Shown: positions 8,998 through 17,141 of the stretch, piece by piece
How positions within the stretch are numbered: the first letter of the stretch is position 1
Layout: every line of letters begins with the position of its first letter
The notes under the pieces: generated by a model
What the model was told of the DNA's origin: nothing
The model's database searches: none
The model's input: only the letters and a program-made list of their open reading frames with translations
NCBI RefSeq assembly: GCF_001953745.1
Contig: NZ_LWLN01000001.1
Span: 186,001-250,000 of the forward strand
Length of the DNA: 64,000 bases
Direction of reading: 5' to 3'
From: Natrinema saccharevitans
GTDB lineage: Archaea > Halobacteriota > Halobacteria > Halobacteriales > Natrialbaceae
Made by a program: the position numbers and the translations under genes

Positions 8998-9876
8998 CTA
9001 TCCGTGCGTGTAGCCCCGATCCGCCAGCGACTCGCCGTCCACGCTGATGCCGTGATCGGGCTCCCGGACCCGTCCGAGGACCGACAGCGAGACGTCGGTC
9101 GCCGACCGGACCGCCGACAGCGCGTCCGCGGGGACGGTCGCGACGAGTTCGAAGTCCTCGCCGAAGGTCGTCGCGCGCTCGAGCGCGTCGTCGTCACCGT
9201 CGGCGATCTCGCGGACGGCGTCGTCGATCGGCACGCGGTCGGATTCGATCGCGAACCCGCAGTCGCTGGCCTCGGCCAGCTGATGCAGCGAGCGGGCCAG
9301 CCCGTCGCTCGAGTCCATCATCGCGCTCGCGTGCGGAGCGAGCGCCCGTCCAGCGGCGATCCGCGGCTCGAACCGGAACAGTTCGTTCGCTCGCTCGGCG
9401 TGACCCCGGTCGAACAGCTCGAGCGCGGCCGCGCTGCGGCCGAGGGTGCCGGTCACGCAGACGCGATCGCCGGGACGGGCTCCCGACCGACGGACGGGGT
9501 CGTCGGCGCGGCCGATCGCGGTCGTGGCCGTCGTGAACTCCTCGTGACTATCGAGGTCGCCGCCAACGTATTCGGTATCGACGCGGTCGCAGACGTCGTT
9601 CGCGCCGCGAACGAAGTCCAGCAGCTCCTCCCCGTCGAAGGTCGGCGCGGCGTAGGCGGCGACCGCGGCCGTCGCCTCGGCCCCCATCGCAGCCACGTCC
9701 GACAGCGACGCGCCGACGGCGCGCCAGCCGGCGGTGTACCGGGTCGTCCCGTCCGGAAAATCGGTGCGATCGTGGAGCATGTCCGTCGTCACGACCAGCC
9801 CGTCGACGACGGCGGCGTCGTCGCCGGCCGCCGCGAGTTCCCCCTCGAGCAGTCGGAGGGCGGCGCGTTCGTCCAT
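8998..9876 (-). CDS. thiL: Thiamine-monophosphate kinase
   Basis: ThiL phosphorylates thiamine monophosphate to the active cofactor thiamine diphosphate. The 292-residue protein starts MDERAALRLL and shows GDDAAVVDGLVVTTDMLHDRTDF at about residues 18-40, the metal- and ATP-binding Asp cluster of the family, then GWRAVGASLSDVAAMGA, VTGTLGRSAAALEL and SMMDSSDGLARSL. The start at 9876 is chosen because the conserved sequence begins there; an 18-codon upstream extension has no family features. It is divergent from rps19e, with the S19e promoter in between. Confidence 0.93.
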   Translation of the reverse strand: MDERAALRLLEGELAAAGDDAAVVDGLVVTTDMLHDRTDFPDGTTRYTAGWRAVGASLSDVAAMGAEATAAVAAYAAPTFDGEELLDFVRGANDVCDRVDTEYVGGDLDSHEEFTTATTAIGRADDPVRRSGARPGDRVCVTGTLGRSAAALELFDRGHAERANELFRFEPRIAAGRALAPHASAMMDSSDGLARSLHQLAEASDCGFAIESDRVPIDDAVREIADGDDDALERATTFGEDFELVATVPADALSAVRSATDVSLSVLGRVREPDHGISVDGESLADRGYTHG

Positions 9877-9940
9877 ACCCCTCGTTTCGACTCGAGGGCG
9901 AAAAACCGTCCGGGCCGGCCGGATCGGCACGATACGATGG

Positions 9941-9948
9941 TCTTAAAT
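9941..9948 (+). promoter_or_regulatory. TATA box of rps19e
   Basis: The TCTTAAAT sequence lies about 25-32 bases before the ATG at 9973, in the usual leaderless arrangement. Confidence 0.65.
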
Positions 9949-9972
9949 GCCGCGGACGGAAATCACACGCCA

Positions 9973-10428
9973 ATGGCTACGATGTACGACGTTCCGGCGG
10001 ACGACCTCATCGAGGCGCTCGCCGACGATCTCGCGGACCGACTCGAGGAACCGGACTGGGGCAAATTCGCCAAAAGCGGCGTCGACAAGAAACTCCCGCC
10101 CGAACAGGACGACTTCTGGGCCACCCGCGCCGCGAGTCTCCTGCGCAAGGTCGCCGATCGCGGCCCGATCGGCGTCGAGCGACTGTCGACCGAGTACGGC
10201 GGCGCGAAGGGCGGCTCGAACCGCTATCAGGTCGCGCCCGCGAAGCGAACCGACGGCTCGAAGAACCTCATCCGGACCATCCTCCAGCAGCTCGAGGAGG
10301 AAGACCTCGTCGAGACCGCCGAGGGCGAGGGTCGCCGCATTACCGCCGACGGCCGGAGCCTGCTCGACGAGACCGCCGACGAGGTCCTCGAGGAACTCGA
10401 CCGCCCGGAACTCGAGCGCTACGCCTGA
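9973..10428 (+). CDS. rps19e: 30S ribosomal protein S19e
   Basis: S19e is an archaeal/eukaryotic small-subunit ribosomal protein needed for 30S/40S maturation and has no bacterial counterpart. The 151-residue protein reads MATMYDVPADDLIEALA, then PDWGKFAKSGVDKKLPP, WATRAASLLRKV, a GGAKGGSNRYQ basic loop and IRTILQQLEEEDLVE. This is the all-helical winged fold along its full length. The frame is open far upstream, antisense to thiL, but the family start and TATA box place the ATG at 9973. It is followed about 100 bases on by the PDCD5-like gene, an order common in archaea. Confidence 0.96.
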   Translation: MATMYDVPADDLIEALADDLADRLEEPDWGKFAKSGVDKKLPPEQDDFWATRAASLLRKVADRGPIGVERLSTEYGGAKGGSNRYQVAPAKRTDGSKNLIRTILQQLEEEDLVETAEGEGRRITADGRSLLDETADEVLEELDRPELERYA

Positions 10429-10533
10429 TCGCGGAACGCAGTTGAACCGTTTTCGTGCCGCTTGCAGCCCCCAGAGCGACGCCTCCGTCGTCCGTAATCA
10501 TTTTCCCGCCCGCCGGCCAAGTACGGGACAACG

Positions 10534-10884
10534 ATGAGTGGCTCACCGGACGAGGAAAAACTCGAGGAGCTCCGACAGAAGAAAATGGAGCAGCTACAGG
10601 ATCGGGCCGAGGCCCAGCAGGGCGAGGGCGGCCAGGAGGCGGCCCAGCAGCAGGCCGAAGCCCAGAAGAAGGCCGTACTGCGCCAGCACCTGACCGACGA
10701 CGCCCGCAAGCGGCTCAACACGGTCAAGATGAGCAAGCCCCAGTTCGGCGAACAGGTCGAGCGCCAGGTCATTAGTCTCGCCCGCAGCGGCCGCATCCAG
10801 GGGAAGATCGACGACGACAAGATGAAACAGCTCCTCAAGGAGCTGAAACCCGACTCCCAGAGCTTCGACATCCAGCGCCGGTGA
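10534..10884 (+). CDS. PDCD5-like DNA-binding protein
   Basis: The 116-residue protein belongs to the archaeal PDCD5/TFAR19 family. It has a charged helical N-terminus rich in Q, E and K (likely coiled coil, about residues 5-50), then the conserved three-helix core [18 protein letters not shown], with [17 protein letters not shown] and [12 protein letters not shown]. The family binds nucleic acid or chaperonins; the archaeal role is not settled. It lies directly after rps19e, and its TGA overlaps the ATG of the PP-loop gene (TGATG), so the two are translationally coupled. Confidence 0.9.
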   Translation: MSGSPDEEKLEELRQKKMEQLQDRAEAQQGEGGQEAAQQQAEAQKKAVLRQHLTDDARKRLNTVKMSKPQFGEQVERQVISLARSGRIQGKIDDDKMKQLLKELKPDSQSFDIQRR

Positions 10885-11474
10885 TGGAGCTCGGACTGCT
10901 CTACAGCGGCGGCAAGGACTCGACGCTCGCCGCGCTCTTGCTCGAGGAGTTCTACGACGTGACGCTACTGACGGCCCACTTCGGTATCAGCGACGACTGG
11001 AAACACGCCCGCGAAACGGCCGAGTCCGCGGACTTCGCCTTCGAACGCCTCGAGTGTGACCCCGACGTCGCCCGCGAGGCCGTCGACCGCATCCGCGAGG
11101 ACGGCTTCCCGCGAAACGGCATCCAGCACGTCCACCAGCACGCCCTCGAACGGTTGGCGGCCAAGGAGTTCGACGCCATCGCCGACGGCACCCGCCGGGA
11201 CGACCGCGTGCCGACGGTCTCGCGGGCGCAGGCCCAGAGCCTCGAGGACCGTCACGACATCGACTACATCGCGCCGCTGTCGGGCTTCGGTCGGTCGGCC
11301 GTCGATCGACTCGTGGAAGCGCGACTGGACGTGACGGTCGGTCCGAGCGAGGAGATCGACCGGGCCGACTACGAGGCCGAACTCCGGGCGCTCATCGCCG
11401 CAGAAGAGGGGCGGGCGGCGATCGCGGACTACTTCCCGGATCACGATCAGACGTACGTGACCGACGTCCGCTGA
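10884..11474 (+). CDS. PP-loop ATP pyrophosphatase family protein (asparagine synthase/alpha-hydrolase-like)
   Basis: The 196-residue cytoplasmic protein opens with the adenylation PP-loop YSGGKDST at residues 6-13, as in enzymes that activate a substrate with ATP and release pyrophosphate (tRNA thiolases, diphthine-ammonia ligase relatives, asparagine synthase). Later conserved parts are DAIADGTRRDDRVPT and PLSGFGRSAVD. It lacks the Cys pairs of sulfur-transfer tRNA enzymes, so thiolation is unlikely. A GTG one codon upstream is also possible, but the ATG in the TGATG overlap with the PDCD5 gene is the better start. The substrate is unknown; a link to translation is suggested by the S19e-PDCD5 context. 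Confidence 0.82.
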   Translation: MELGLLYSGGKDSTLAALLLEEFYDVTLLTAHFGISDDWKHARETAESADFAFERLECDPDVAREAVDRIREDGFPRNGIQHVHQHALERLAAKEFDAIADGTRRDDRVPTVSRAQAQSLEDRHDIDYIAPLSGFGRSAVDRLVEARLDVTVGPSEEIDRADYEAELRALIAAEEGRAAIADYFPDHDQTYVTDVR

Positions 11475-11502
11475 CGGCTACTATAGCGCTTCGGGACGGA
11501 GT

Positions 11503-12579
11503 CTACCCGCCGCGAGTGAACTCGAACCGGGCTCCGCCGGACTCGCTTTCGGTAATCGTCACTCGCCAGCCGTGTGCGTCGGCGACGGCCCGGACGATCG
11601 CGAGTCCGAGGCCGGATCCCTCCGCCGAGGTGGAGTACCCCTGCTCGAGGACGGCGTCGCGTTCGTCTTCGGGGATACCGGGACCGTCGTCGGCGACGAA
11701 AAAGCCGCCGTCACAGGGGCCGACGCGGACGTGAACGTCCTCGCGGCCGTGTTCGATCGCATTTCGATAGCAGTTCTCGAAGAGCTGTTTCGCCCGCTTT
11801 GGATCGACGCGTAGCGGGCGGTCACCGACGACCTCGTAGGTAGCGTCGTCGGTCTCGACGACCGTCCACGCTTCGCTCGCGAGTTCGACCAGCGGTACCT
11901 CGTAGGGGTCTTCGACCTGGGTTCCGCTGCGGGCGACCGACAGGCTCTCGTCGATCAGTTCGTCCATCCGGGTCAGCGCCGCGTCGACCTCGTGGAGATG
12001 CTCCGGATCGCCGCTGGTAAACGCCGCCCGAAGCCGTCCCTGCGCGACGCTGAGCGGGTTCCGCAGGTCGTGGCTGACGACGCTCGCGAACTCCTCTAAC
12101 CGCTCGCTCTGGCGTTTCGCTTCCCGAGTTGCGGCCCGCTGTCGGATCTCGTAGATGCCGGCGACGGTGCCCGCTCCGACGCCGACCGTCCCGCCCATCA
12201 AGAGCAGGTAGAGCGGGGCCCGCGCGCCGGTTTCCTCGAGATAGAGGACGTAGAGATGCAGCGCCGTCACGAGAAAGGCCGCGAGAAAACCCCCGAGACC
12301 GTAGCCGAAGACGGTGAGTCGGTCCCGCGTCGAGACGTCGCGAGCGACGAGCCACCGGTCGGCGAAGACGACCGCCGTCGCGGCCAGCAACGGAAAGACG
12401 CTCTCGAGCAGTGCGCGATTCGAGAGTTGCTCGCCGGCGAGGCGAACGCCGATGAGCGCGGCGAGAAACAGTCCCAGCGCCGACAGCGGCGACACCGGCA
12501 GTTGCTCGCCGATCTCCGCGACCCAGTCGTCGTCGGCCACGCGTTGCACGGTCGCACTCTCGGTACAGGCCGGTATCAA
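11503..12579 (-). CDS. Membrane sensor histidine kinase
   Basis: The 358-residue protein has four hydrophobic segments (about residues 31-46, 60-73, 89-115, 122-143). They are followed by a HisKA domain with the phospho-acceptor in SVVSHDLRNPLS (His170) and a HATPase domain with N-box NCYRNAIEHG, G1 VADDGPGIPEDE and G2 SGLGLAIV. It autophosphorylates and would pass phosphate to a response regulator. No regulator gene is adjacent, so it is an orphan kinase as is common in haloarchaea. The membrane region resembles multi-helix sensor modules and has no extracellular domain, so the signal may be within the membrane. It is convergent with the PP-loop gene. Confidence 0.92.
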   Translation of the reverse strand: MIPACTESATVQRVADDDWVAEIGEQLPVSPLSALGLFLAALIGVRLAGEQLSNRALLESVFPLLAATAVVFADRWLVARDVSTRDRLTVFGYGLGGFLAAFLVTALHLYVLYLEETGARAPLYLLLMGGTVGVGAGTVAGIYEIRQRAATREAKRQSERLEEFASVVSHDLRNPLSVAQGRLRAAFTSGDPEHLHEVDAALTRMDELIDESLSVARSGTQVEDPYEVPLVELASEAWTVVETDDATYEVVGDRPLRVDPKRAKQLFENCYRNAIEHGREDVHVRVGPCDGGFFVADDGPGIPEDERDAVLEQGYSTSAEGSGLGLAIVRAVADAHGWRVTITESESGGARFEFTRGG

Positions 12580-12728
12580 CTTACGGGACGATCTCGGATT
12601 CCAGACTGTCGAACTAACGCCACGGATGGCTGAACCAAACGTTCGTCCCCGGTCGCCGGCGAGCGAGGCGACCCTGCCGATTCGGCCGTCCCGGAACGGA
12701 AGGATAGAAGTTCGCCGTCCCCGAACGG

Positions 12729-14033
12729 ATGTCCATGTACGACCGGATCAAGGGCTTTCGTGACTTCTATCCCGGCGAGATGGCCGCCAGACGGCAGGCC
12801 ATCGACACCGTGGAGGACACCGCTCGCGAGTACGGCTTTCGCGAGGTCGGGACGCCGGCGCTGGAACGCGCCGAGATGTGGACCGACAAGAGCGGCGACG
12901 ACATCGTCGACGAACTCTACGCCTTCGAGGACCAGAGCGGTCGCCACGTCACGCTGACGCCGGAGCTGACGCCGACCGTCGCCCGGATGGTCGTCGCGAA
13001 ACAGCAGGAACTCTCGAAGCCGATCAAGTGGTTCTCCACGCGACCGTTCTGGCGCTACGAGCAGGTTCAGCAGGGTCGCTACCGCGAGTTCTACCAGACC
13101 AACGTCGACATCTTCGGCTCGTCGGAGCCGACGGCCGACGCCGAGATCCTCGCGTGGGCCGCCGACGCCCTGACCGGGCTGGGGCTGACCGGCGACCACT
13201 TCGAATTCCGGATCTCCCACCGGGACATCCTCGGGGGCGTCCTCGAGAGTTACGATACCGAGGTCGACACCGAGGCGGCGATCCGCGCGGTCGACAAGTC
13301 CGACAAGATCTCGCGGGCGGAGTACCACGACCTGCTGATCGGTGCCGGGCTCTCGGCGGACCAGGCCGCCGAGTTCGGCGACCTCATCGCGGGCGGCGAC
13401 CTCGAGGAAGTCGAGGCGTTCGCGGGGACCGAGCGCGTGACGGCGGCGGTCGAGAACTTACAGAACGTACTGGACGCGGCCGCGGACTTCGGTGCCCGGG
13501 AGTACTGTACGATCTCGCTCGAGACGGCCCGCGGGCTGGACTACTACACGGGCGTCGTCTTCGAGTGTTTCGACTCCGCGGGCGAGGTCTCGCGGTCGAT
13601 CTTCGGGGGCGGGCGCTACGACGACCTCATCGAGAGCTTCGGCGGCCAGCCGACGCCGGCGGTCGGCGTCGCGCCGGGCCACGCGACGCTCGCGTTGCTC
13701 TGCCAGCGGGCCGGCGTCTGGCCCGAGGAGGACGTGACGACCGACTACTACGTCCTCCAGATCGGGAACACGCGGGCCGAAGCGGCCCGGATCGTCGGCG
13801 AACTGCGCGATCGGGGCCACGTCGTCGAGACGGACATCGCGGGCCGGTCGTTCGGCGCGCAACTGGACTACGCCGACTCGATCAACGCCGAGACGGTCGT
13901 CATCGTCGGCGAACAGGACCTCGCGAACGACGAGGTGACGATCAAGGACATGGCCTCGGGCGACCAGACGCAGGTCCCCGTCGGCGAGTTCCCCGGCGAC
14001 CGCGAGCGGCCGACGTTCGAGGACCTCGCCTGA
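12729..14033 (+). CDS. hisS: Histidyl-tRNA synthetase
   Basis: HisRS is a class II enzyme that charges tRNA-His. The 434-residue protein has motif 1 around GFREVGTPALERAEMW, LTPELTPTVARMV and motif 2 WFSTRPFWRYEQVQQGRYREF. The HisRS-specific signature GLDYYTGVVFE is near residue 268, with motif 3 SIFGGGRYDDLIE after it. The C-terminal anticodon domain carries GNTRAEAARIVGELRDRG. The start MSMYDRIKGFRDF is normal for the family. The gene is monocistronic and convergent with a small zinc protein, whose end lies one base downstream of the hisS stop. Confidence 0.96.
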   Translation: MSMYDRIKGFRDFYPGEMAARRQAIDTVEDTAREYGFREVGTPALERAEMWTDKSGDDIVDELYAFEDQSGRHVTLTPELTPTVARMVVAKQQELSKPIKWFSTRPFWRYEQVQQGRYREFYQTNVDIFGSSEPTADAEILAWAADALTGLGLTGDHFEFRISHRDILGGVLESYDTEVDTEAAIRAVDKSDKISRAEYHDLLIGAGLSADQAAEFGDLIAGGDLEEVEAFAGTERVTAAVENLQNVLDAAADFGAREYCTISLETARGLDYYTGVVFECFDSAGEVSRSIFGGGRYDDLIESFGGQPTPAVGVAPGHATLALLCQRAGVWPEEDVTTDYYVLQIGNTRAEAARIVGELRDRGHVVETDIAGRSFGAQLDYADSINAETVVIVGEQDLANDEVTIKDMASGDQTQVPVGEFPGDRERPTFEDLA

Positions 14034-14034
14034 C

Positions 14035-14265
14035 TCACTCGCGGTTCGGTCGCTGCTCTCCGGTACCCGGCTCTGGGCATCGCGGTGACTGTTCTTCGGC
14101 TCCCCGACGATCGCCGTCGGTCTCGAGGCGGTCGTCCGCGTCGCGGCGCTCGACCGGCGAGTGGCCGGTCTCGACGAAGTGATCGATCATGGCCCGGCTG
14201 AGTTCCCCGTCCGCCCCGTCGGTCCGATACTCCCACCCACACTCGTCGCAGTACGCGCTCGGCAC
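14035..14265 (-). CDS. Small protein with a CxxC zinc-knuckle-like start, unknown function
   Basis: The 76-residue frame begins with GTG and reads MPSAYCDECGWEYRTDG, then a histidine-containing helix AMIDHFVETGHSPVERRD. Together, Cys6, Cys9 and two spaced His residues look like a single C2H2-type zinc site, a common haloarchaeal small-protein design. The C-terminal 30 residues are low-complexity and charged. It ends one base beyond the hisS stop, so the genes converge tightly. No partner is evident. The start is a GTG because no in-frame ATG exists nearby; this lowers certainty. Confidence 0.6.
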   Translation of the reverse strand: MPSAYCDECGWEYRTDGADGELSRAMIDHFVETGHSPVERRDADDRLETDGDRRGAEEQSPRCPEPGTGEQRPNRE

Positions 14266-14397
14266 GTGCGGCCCCTCGAAGGGCGGACCAATGAACGATC
14301 GGGTTCACGCGGTTGCGTCTTATAACGGCAGCCGCGCGCGTCGCCGAGCGCCGCCGCAGGTCCCACCATTAACTGCGACCGGGGTGTACGACGGTCG

Positions 14398-15873
14398 ATG
14401 GCCGACTCCGACTCCCGCCCGAACGTCCTGTTCGTCCTCACAGATCAGGAGCGATACGACGCCAGCGCACCCGACGGGCCGCCGGTCGAAACCGAGGCGA
14501 TCGACTCGCTCTCGAGGGAGGGAATTCGCTTCGAGCGGGCGGTGACCCCGATCAGTATCTGCTCGAGCGCTCGCGCGTCGCTGCTGACCGGGCAGTTTCC
14601 CCACGGTCACGGGATGTTGAACAACTGCCACGAGCCCGACGCGATCCGGACGAACATCCCCGACGAACTGCCGACGTTCTCGGAGGAACTCGTCGCGGCC
14701 GGCTACGACCTGACCTACACGGGCAAGTGGCACGCCGGTCGCGATCGGACGCCGGCCGACTTCGGTTTCTCGTATCTCGGCGGGAGCGACACGCACCACG
14801 ACGACATCGACGAGGCGTTTCGCGAGTACCGCAGGGAGCGGGGCACGCCCGTCGACGAGGCCGACCTCGAGGACGCGATCTACACCGGCGAGGAGCCCAG
14901 AGACGCCGACGAGGGGACGTTCGTCGCCGCGAAGACGGCCGTCGACGTCGAGGAGACGCGCGCGTACTTCCTCGCCGAGCGGACGATCGACGCGATCGAG
15001 TCCCACGCCGACGGCGACCGGGACGGCCCGTTCTTCCACCGAACGGACTTCTACGGGCCCCACCACCCCTACGTCGTCCCGGAACCCTACGCCTCGCTGT
15101 ACGATCCGGACGACATCGAGCCGCCCGACAGTTACGCCGAGACCTACGAGGGGAAACCGCGCGTCCACGAGAACTACCTCGCCTACCGCGGCGTCGCGGA
15201 CTTCGACTGGGAGCTGTGGGCCGAGGCGCTCGCGAAGTACTGGGGCTTTCTCACGATGATCGACCACCAACTCGAGCGGATCCTCGCGGCCCTCGACGAC
15301 TACGGACTGGCCGACGAGACGGTCGTCGTCCACGCCTCCGATCACGGGGACTTCGCCGGGAGCCACCGCCAGTTCAACAAGGGGCCGCTGATGTACGACG
15401 ACACCTACCGGATCCCGCTGCAGGTCCGCTGGCCCGGCGTCACCGACGGCGCGACCTGCGAGACGTCGGTCCACCTCCACGACCTCGCGGCGACGTTCCT
15501 CGAGATCGCCGAGGTACCCGTTCCCGAGAGCTTCGACGCACGGAGCCTGGTCCCGCTGCTCGAGAACGGGGGCGAGCCGCCCGCCGACCTCGAGTGGCCC
15601 GACTCGACGTTCGCCCAGTACCACGGCGACGAGTTCGGCCTCTACAGCCAGCGGATGGTCCGGACGGACCGGTACAAGTACGTCTACAACGGTCCGGATA
15701 TCGACGAGTTGTACGACCTCGAGGCCGATCCCGCCGAACTGCAAAACCTGATCGATCACCCCGAGTACGCGAACGCCCGGAGAGAAATGCGCGAGCGGCT
15801 GATCGAGTGGATGGACGAGACGGCGGATCCGAACCGGCTGTGGGTGAGCGGCGCGTTGGAAAACGCGTCGTAG
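14398..15873 (+). CDS. Sulfatase-family hydrolase with a CSSAR active-site variant
   Basis: The 491-residue protein has the sulfatase/alkaline-phosphatase fold. Its metal site starts with VLTDQERYD (the second Asp is replaced by Gln, as in choline-sulfatase-like enzymes). The nucleophile region is ICSSARASLLTGQ with Cys55, and later YTGKWHAG, HASDHGDFAGSH and LYDLEADPAELQNL. Sulfatases need Cys or Ser converted to formylglycine in CxPxR or CxAxR; here the +2 position is Ser, so maturation is uncertain. There is no signal peptide, so it is probably cytoplasmic. The substrate may be a sulfate ester or phosphonate. A dispersed repeat follows the gene. It is unrelated in detail to the second sulfatase at 55.3 kb. 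Confidence 0.88.
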   Translation: MADSDSRPNVLFVLTDQERYDASAPDGPPVETEAIDSLSREGIRFERAVTPISICSSARASLLTGQFPHGHGMLNNCHEPDAIRTNIPDELPTFSEELVAAGYDLTYTGKWHAGRDRTPADFGFSYLGGSDTHHDDIDEAFREYRRERGTPVDEADLEDAIYTGEEPRDADEGTFVAAKTAVDVEETRAYFLAERTIDAIESHADGDRDGPFFHRTDFYGPHHPYVVPEPYASLYDPDDIEPPDSYAETYEGKPRVHENYLAYRGVADFDWELWAEALAKYWGFLTMIDHQLERILAALDDYGLADETVVVHASDHGDFAGSHRQFNKGPLMYDDTYRIPLQVRWPGVTDGATCETSVHLHDLAATFLEIAEVPVPESFDARSLVPLLENGGEPPADLEWPDSTFAQYHGDEFGLYSQRMVRTDRYKYVYNGPDIDELYDLEADPAELQNLIDHPEYANARREMRERLIEWMDETADPNRLWVSGALENAS

Positions 15874-15892
15874 CTTTGGTTCTTCAGAACGT

Positions 15893-16083
15893 GCGGTGGC
15901 GCGCGCTGTCTGCCGATCGAGCGCTAGCGAGAGCGGTCGATAACCTCGTGCGGGGTCGTCGCGAGTGAAACGAGCGACTGCTTGGAAGATGCTCCGCATC
16001 TTCCAGTGGATGAGCGAGCGACTGAAGGGAGCGAGTGAATCGGTTGGGGTGGGTGTGGCCGCTCCGTGTTGCCACGATAACAG
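15893..16083 (+). repeat. Structured intergenic repeat, copy A
   Basis: This is a copy of the nine-member element that starts GCGGTGGCGCGCGCTG, passes a GATGAGCGA block and a CGGTTGGGGTGG block, and ends GCCACGATAACAG. Its variable 10-bp stem pairs 15909-15918 with 15931-15940 (8 of 10 pairs, one a G-T pair). It lies just downstream of the sulfatase gene in the same orientation and includes a double hairpin. It is the most diverged 3' end of the set. No gene is supported between 15874 and 16250. Confidence 0.85.
15958..16005 (+). repeat. Double hairpin inside repeat copy A
   Basis: Hairpin 1 pairs 15958-15966 with 15970-15978 around a GAA loop, with a tandem G-A mismatch. Hairpin 2 pairs 15983-15992 (TGGAAGATGC) with 15996-16005 perfectly around a TCC loop. 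The layout matches the double hairpins found inside gltB, the S9 peptidase and the DUF123 gene. Confidence 0.75.
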
Positions 16084-16250
16084 CGCGCTCCCTGTTGTTG
16101 TCGTCTGTACCGAGAGCGGAGTGTTCAGTCGAATTTTCGCTTGAAGCACCGACTCCACGATACGATCTCGGTACGGAAGCGTACGTTTACGGTGCCGAAG
16201 CCGATACCATCGTCTATGATCGCCGCCACCGACGAGACGAGGGGACAGCG

Positions 16251-16688
16251 ATGACGCGCGACGACACCGACGACTCGCCCGCCGACCTCCGCGAGCGGGC
16301 CGCCCGCGACGAGGAGATCGCCGACGCCCTCGAGGACCTCCTCGAAGAACTGCGCGACGAGGACATCAAGGGGTCGCGCCTCGAGGGCCTGTTCGACGAG
16401 GTCAGCTCGAGCAATCCGAACATCTGGAACATCGTCTCGGCCTTCATCGACGTCGAGGACGGCGAGGCGGTCGTCACCGACGAGTCGAAACTGGCACAGG
16501 GCAGCTGGGCCCCCGAGATCGTCGACGGCTGTGACACGATGATCACGCTCGAGATCGAGTACGGGATGATGCCCGACGAGTTCGCCTACGCCGCCGGCAA
16601 GAAGCTGACACAGCGGATCGAGGAGTTCCGCGAGCGGGCGGCCGAGGCGCGAGAACGGGCCGACGAACTCGAGGAGTCGGCTGACTGA
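16251..16688 (+). CDS. Acidic haloarchaeal protein of unknown function
   Basis: The 145-residue protein begins MTRDDTDDSPADLRERAARD and consists of a charged helical N-terminus, a central segment with SSSNPNIWNIVSAFIDVEDG, a WAPEIVDGCDTMITLEIEYGMM strand region split across two stretches, and a C-terminal coiled-coil-like helix (LTQRIEEFRERAAEARERAD). It has one Cys and no membrane segment. It looks like a conserved haloarchaea-only family, but I cannot name a function. The frame is open back to 16035 through repeat copy A; the ATG at 16251 is chosen because the earlier part is repeat sequence. Confidence 0.7.
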   Translation: MTRDDTDDSPADLRERAARDEEIADALEDLLEELRDEDIKGSRLEGLFDEVSSSNPNIWNIVSAFIDVEDGEAVVTDESKLAQGSWAPEIVDGCDTMITLEIEYGMMPDEFAYAAGKKLTQRIEEFRERAAEARERADELEESAD

Positions 16689-16706
16689 CTGCGCAGCCGG
16701 CCCGTC

Positions 16707-17141
16707 TCACGCGACGACGAGTTCCTCCCGCTCGAACCGATCGCCGGAAGCGTCGGCTCCGTCCCCGCCGGTTCGCCACCGCCACGACCCCACGTCGAGG
16801 GGCTCGAGCGAGACGATCACGTACGACCGATCTGGCCAGGTCGCCCGGGCGGCGTCGGTCTCGCTCGGCCGGTCGGGGCCGCGGGGATGGGAGTGATAGA
16901 AGCCGACGATCGCCTCGCCGCGGTCCTCGAGCCGGTCGAAGATCGCGAGTTGTTGCTCGGGCTCGATCTCGTATCGGGTCCGGGGGTTCTCGGCGACGTT
17001 TGCGGCCGGATACTGCGACGCCACGCGGCTCCGACCGTCGGGGTCGTACGCGCCGCCGAGGACGCCACAGATCTCCTCGGGCGTCCCCTCGCGAGCGCGC
17101 TCGAGGATCGCTTCCCGAATCCCGGCCGGCAGGACGATCAC
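16707..17141 (-). CDS. JAMM/MPN+ metalloprotease, probable desampylase (HvJAMM1-like)
   Basis: The 144-residue protein has the full JAMM zinc signature: catalytic Glu in PEEICGVLGG (about residues 21-30) and the HSHP motif at 83-86, followed by PSETD at 92-96. In Haloferax the similar JAMM1 removes ubiquitin-like SAMP modifiers and can release MoaD-like SAMPs; that function is inferred here from family and size. The start is the GTG at 17141, which overlaps the stop of the upstream cobalamin-binding gene (GTGA), so the two are translationally coupled. The longer upstream frame is arginine-rich antisense-like sequence and was rejected. Confidence 0.88.
   Translation of the reverse strand: MIVLPAGIREAILERAREGTPEEICGVLGGAYDPDGRSRVASQYPAANVAENPRTRYEIEPEQQLAIFDRLEDRGEAIVGFYHSHPRGPDRPSETDAARATWPDRSYVIVSLEPLDVGSWRWRTGGDGADASGDRFEREELVVA

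Noticed and set aside
11478-11488. GGCTACTATAG resembling one end of the MITE-like element
   Set aside because: Only 11 bases, with no second end nearby; likely chance.
16035-16250. Upstream extension of the gene at 16251 into repeat copy A
   Set aside because: The extra residues are translated repeat sequence; the acidic protein starts naturally at the ATG at 16251.
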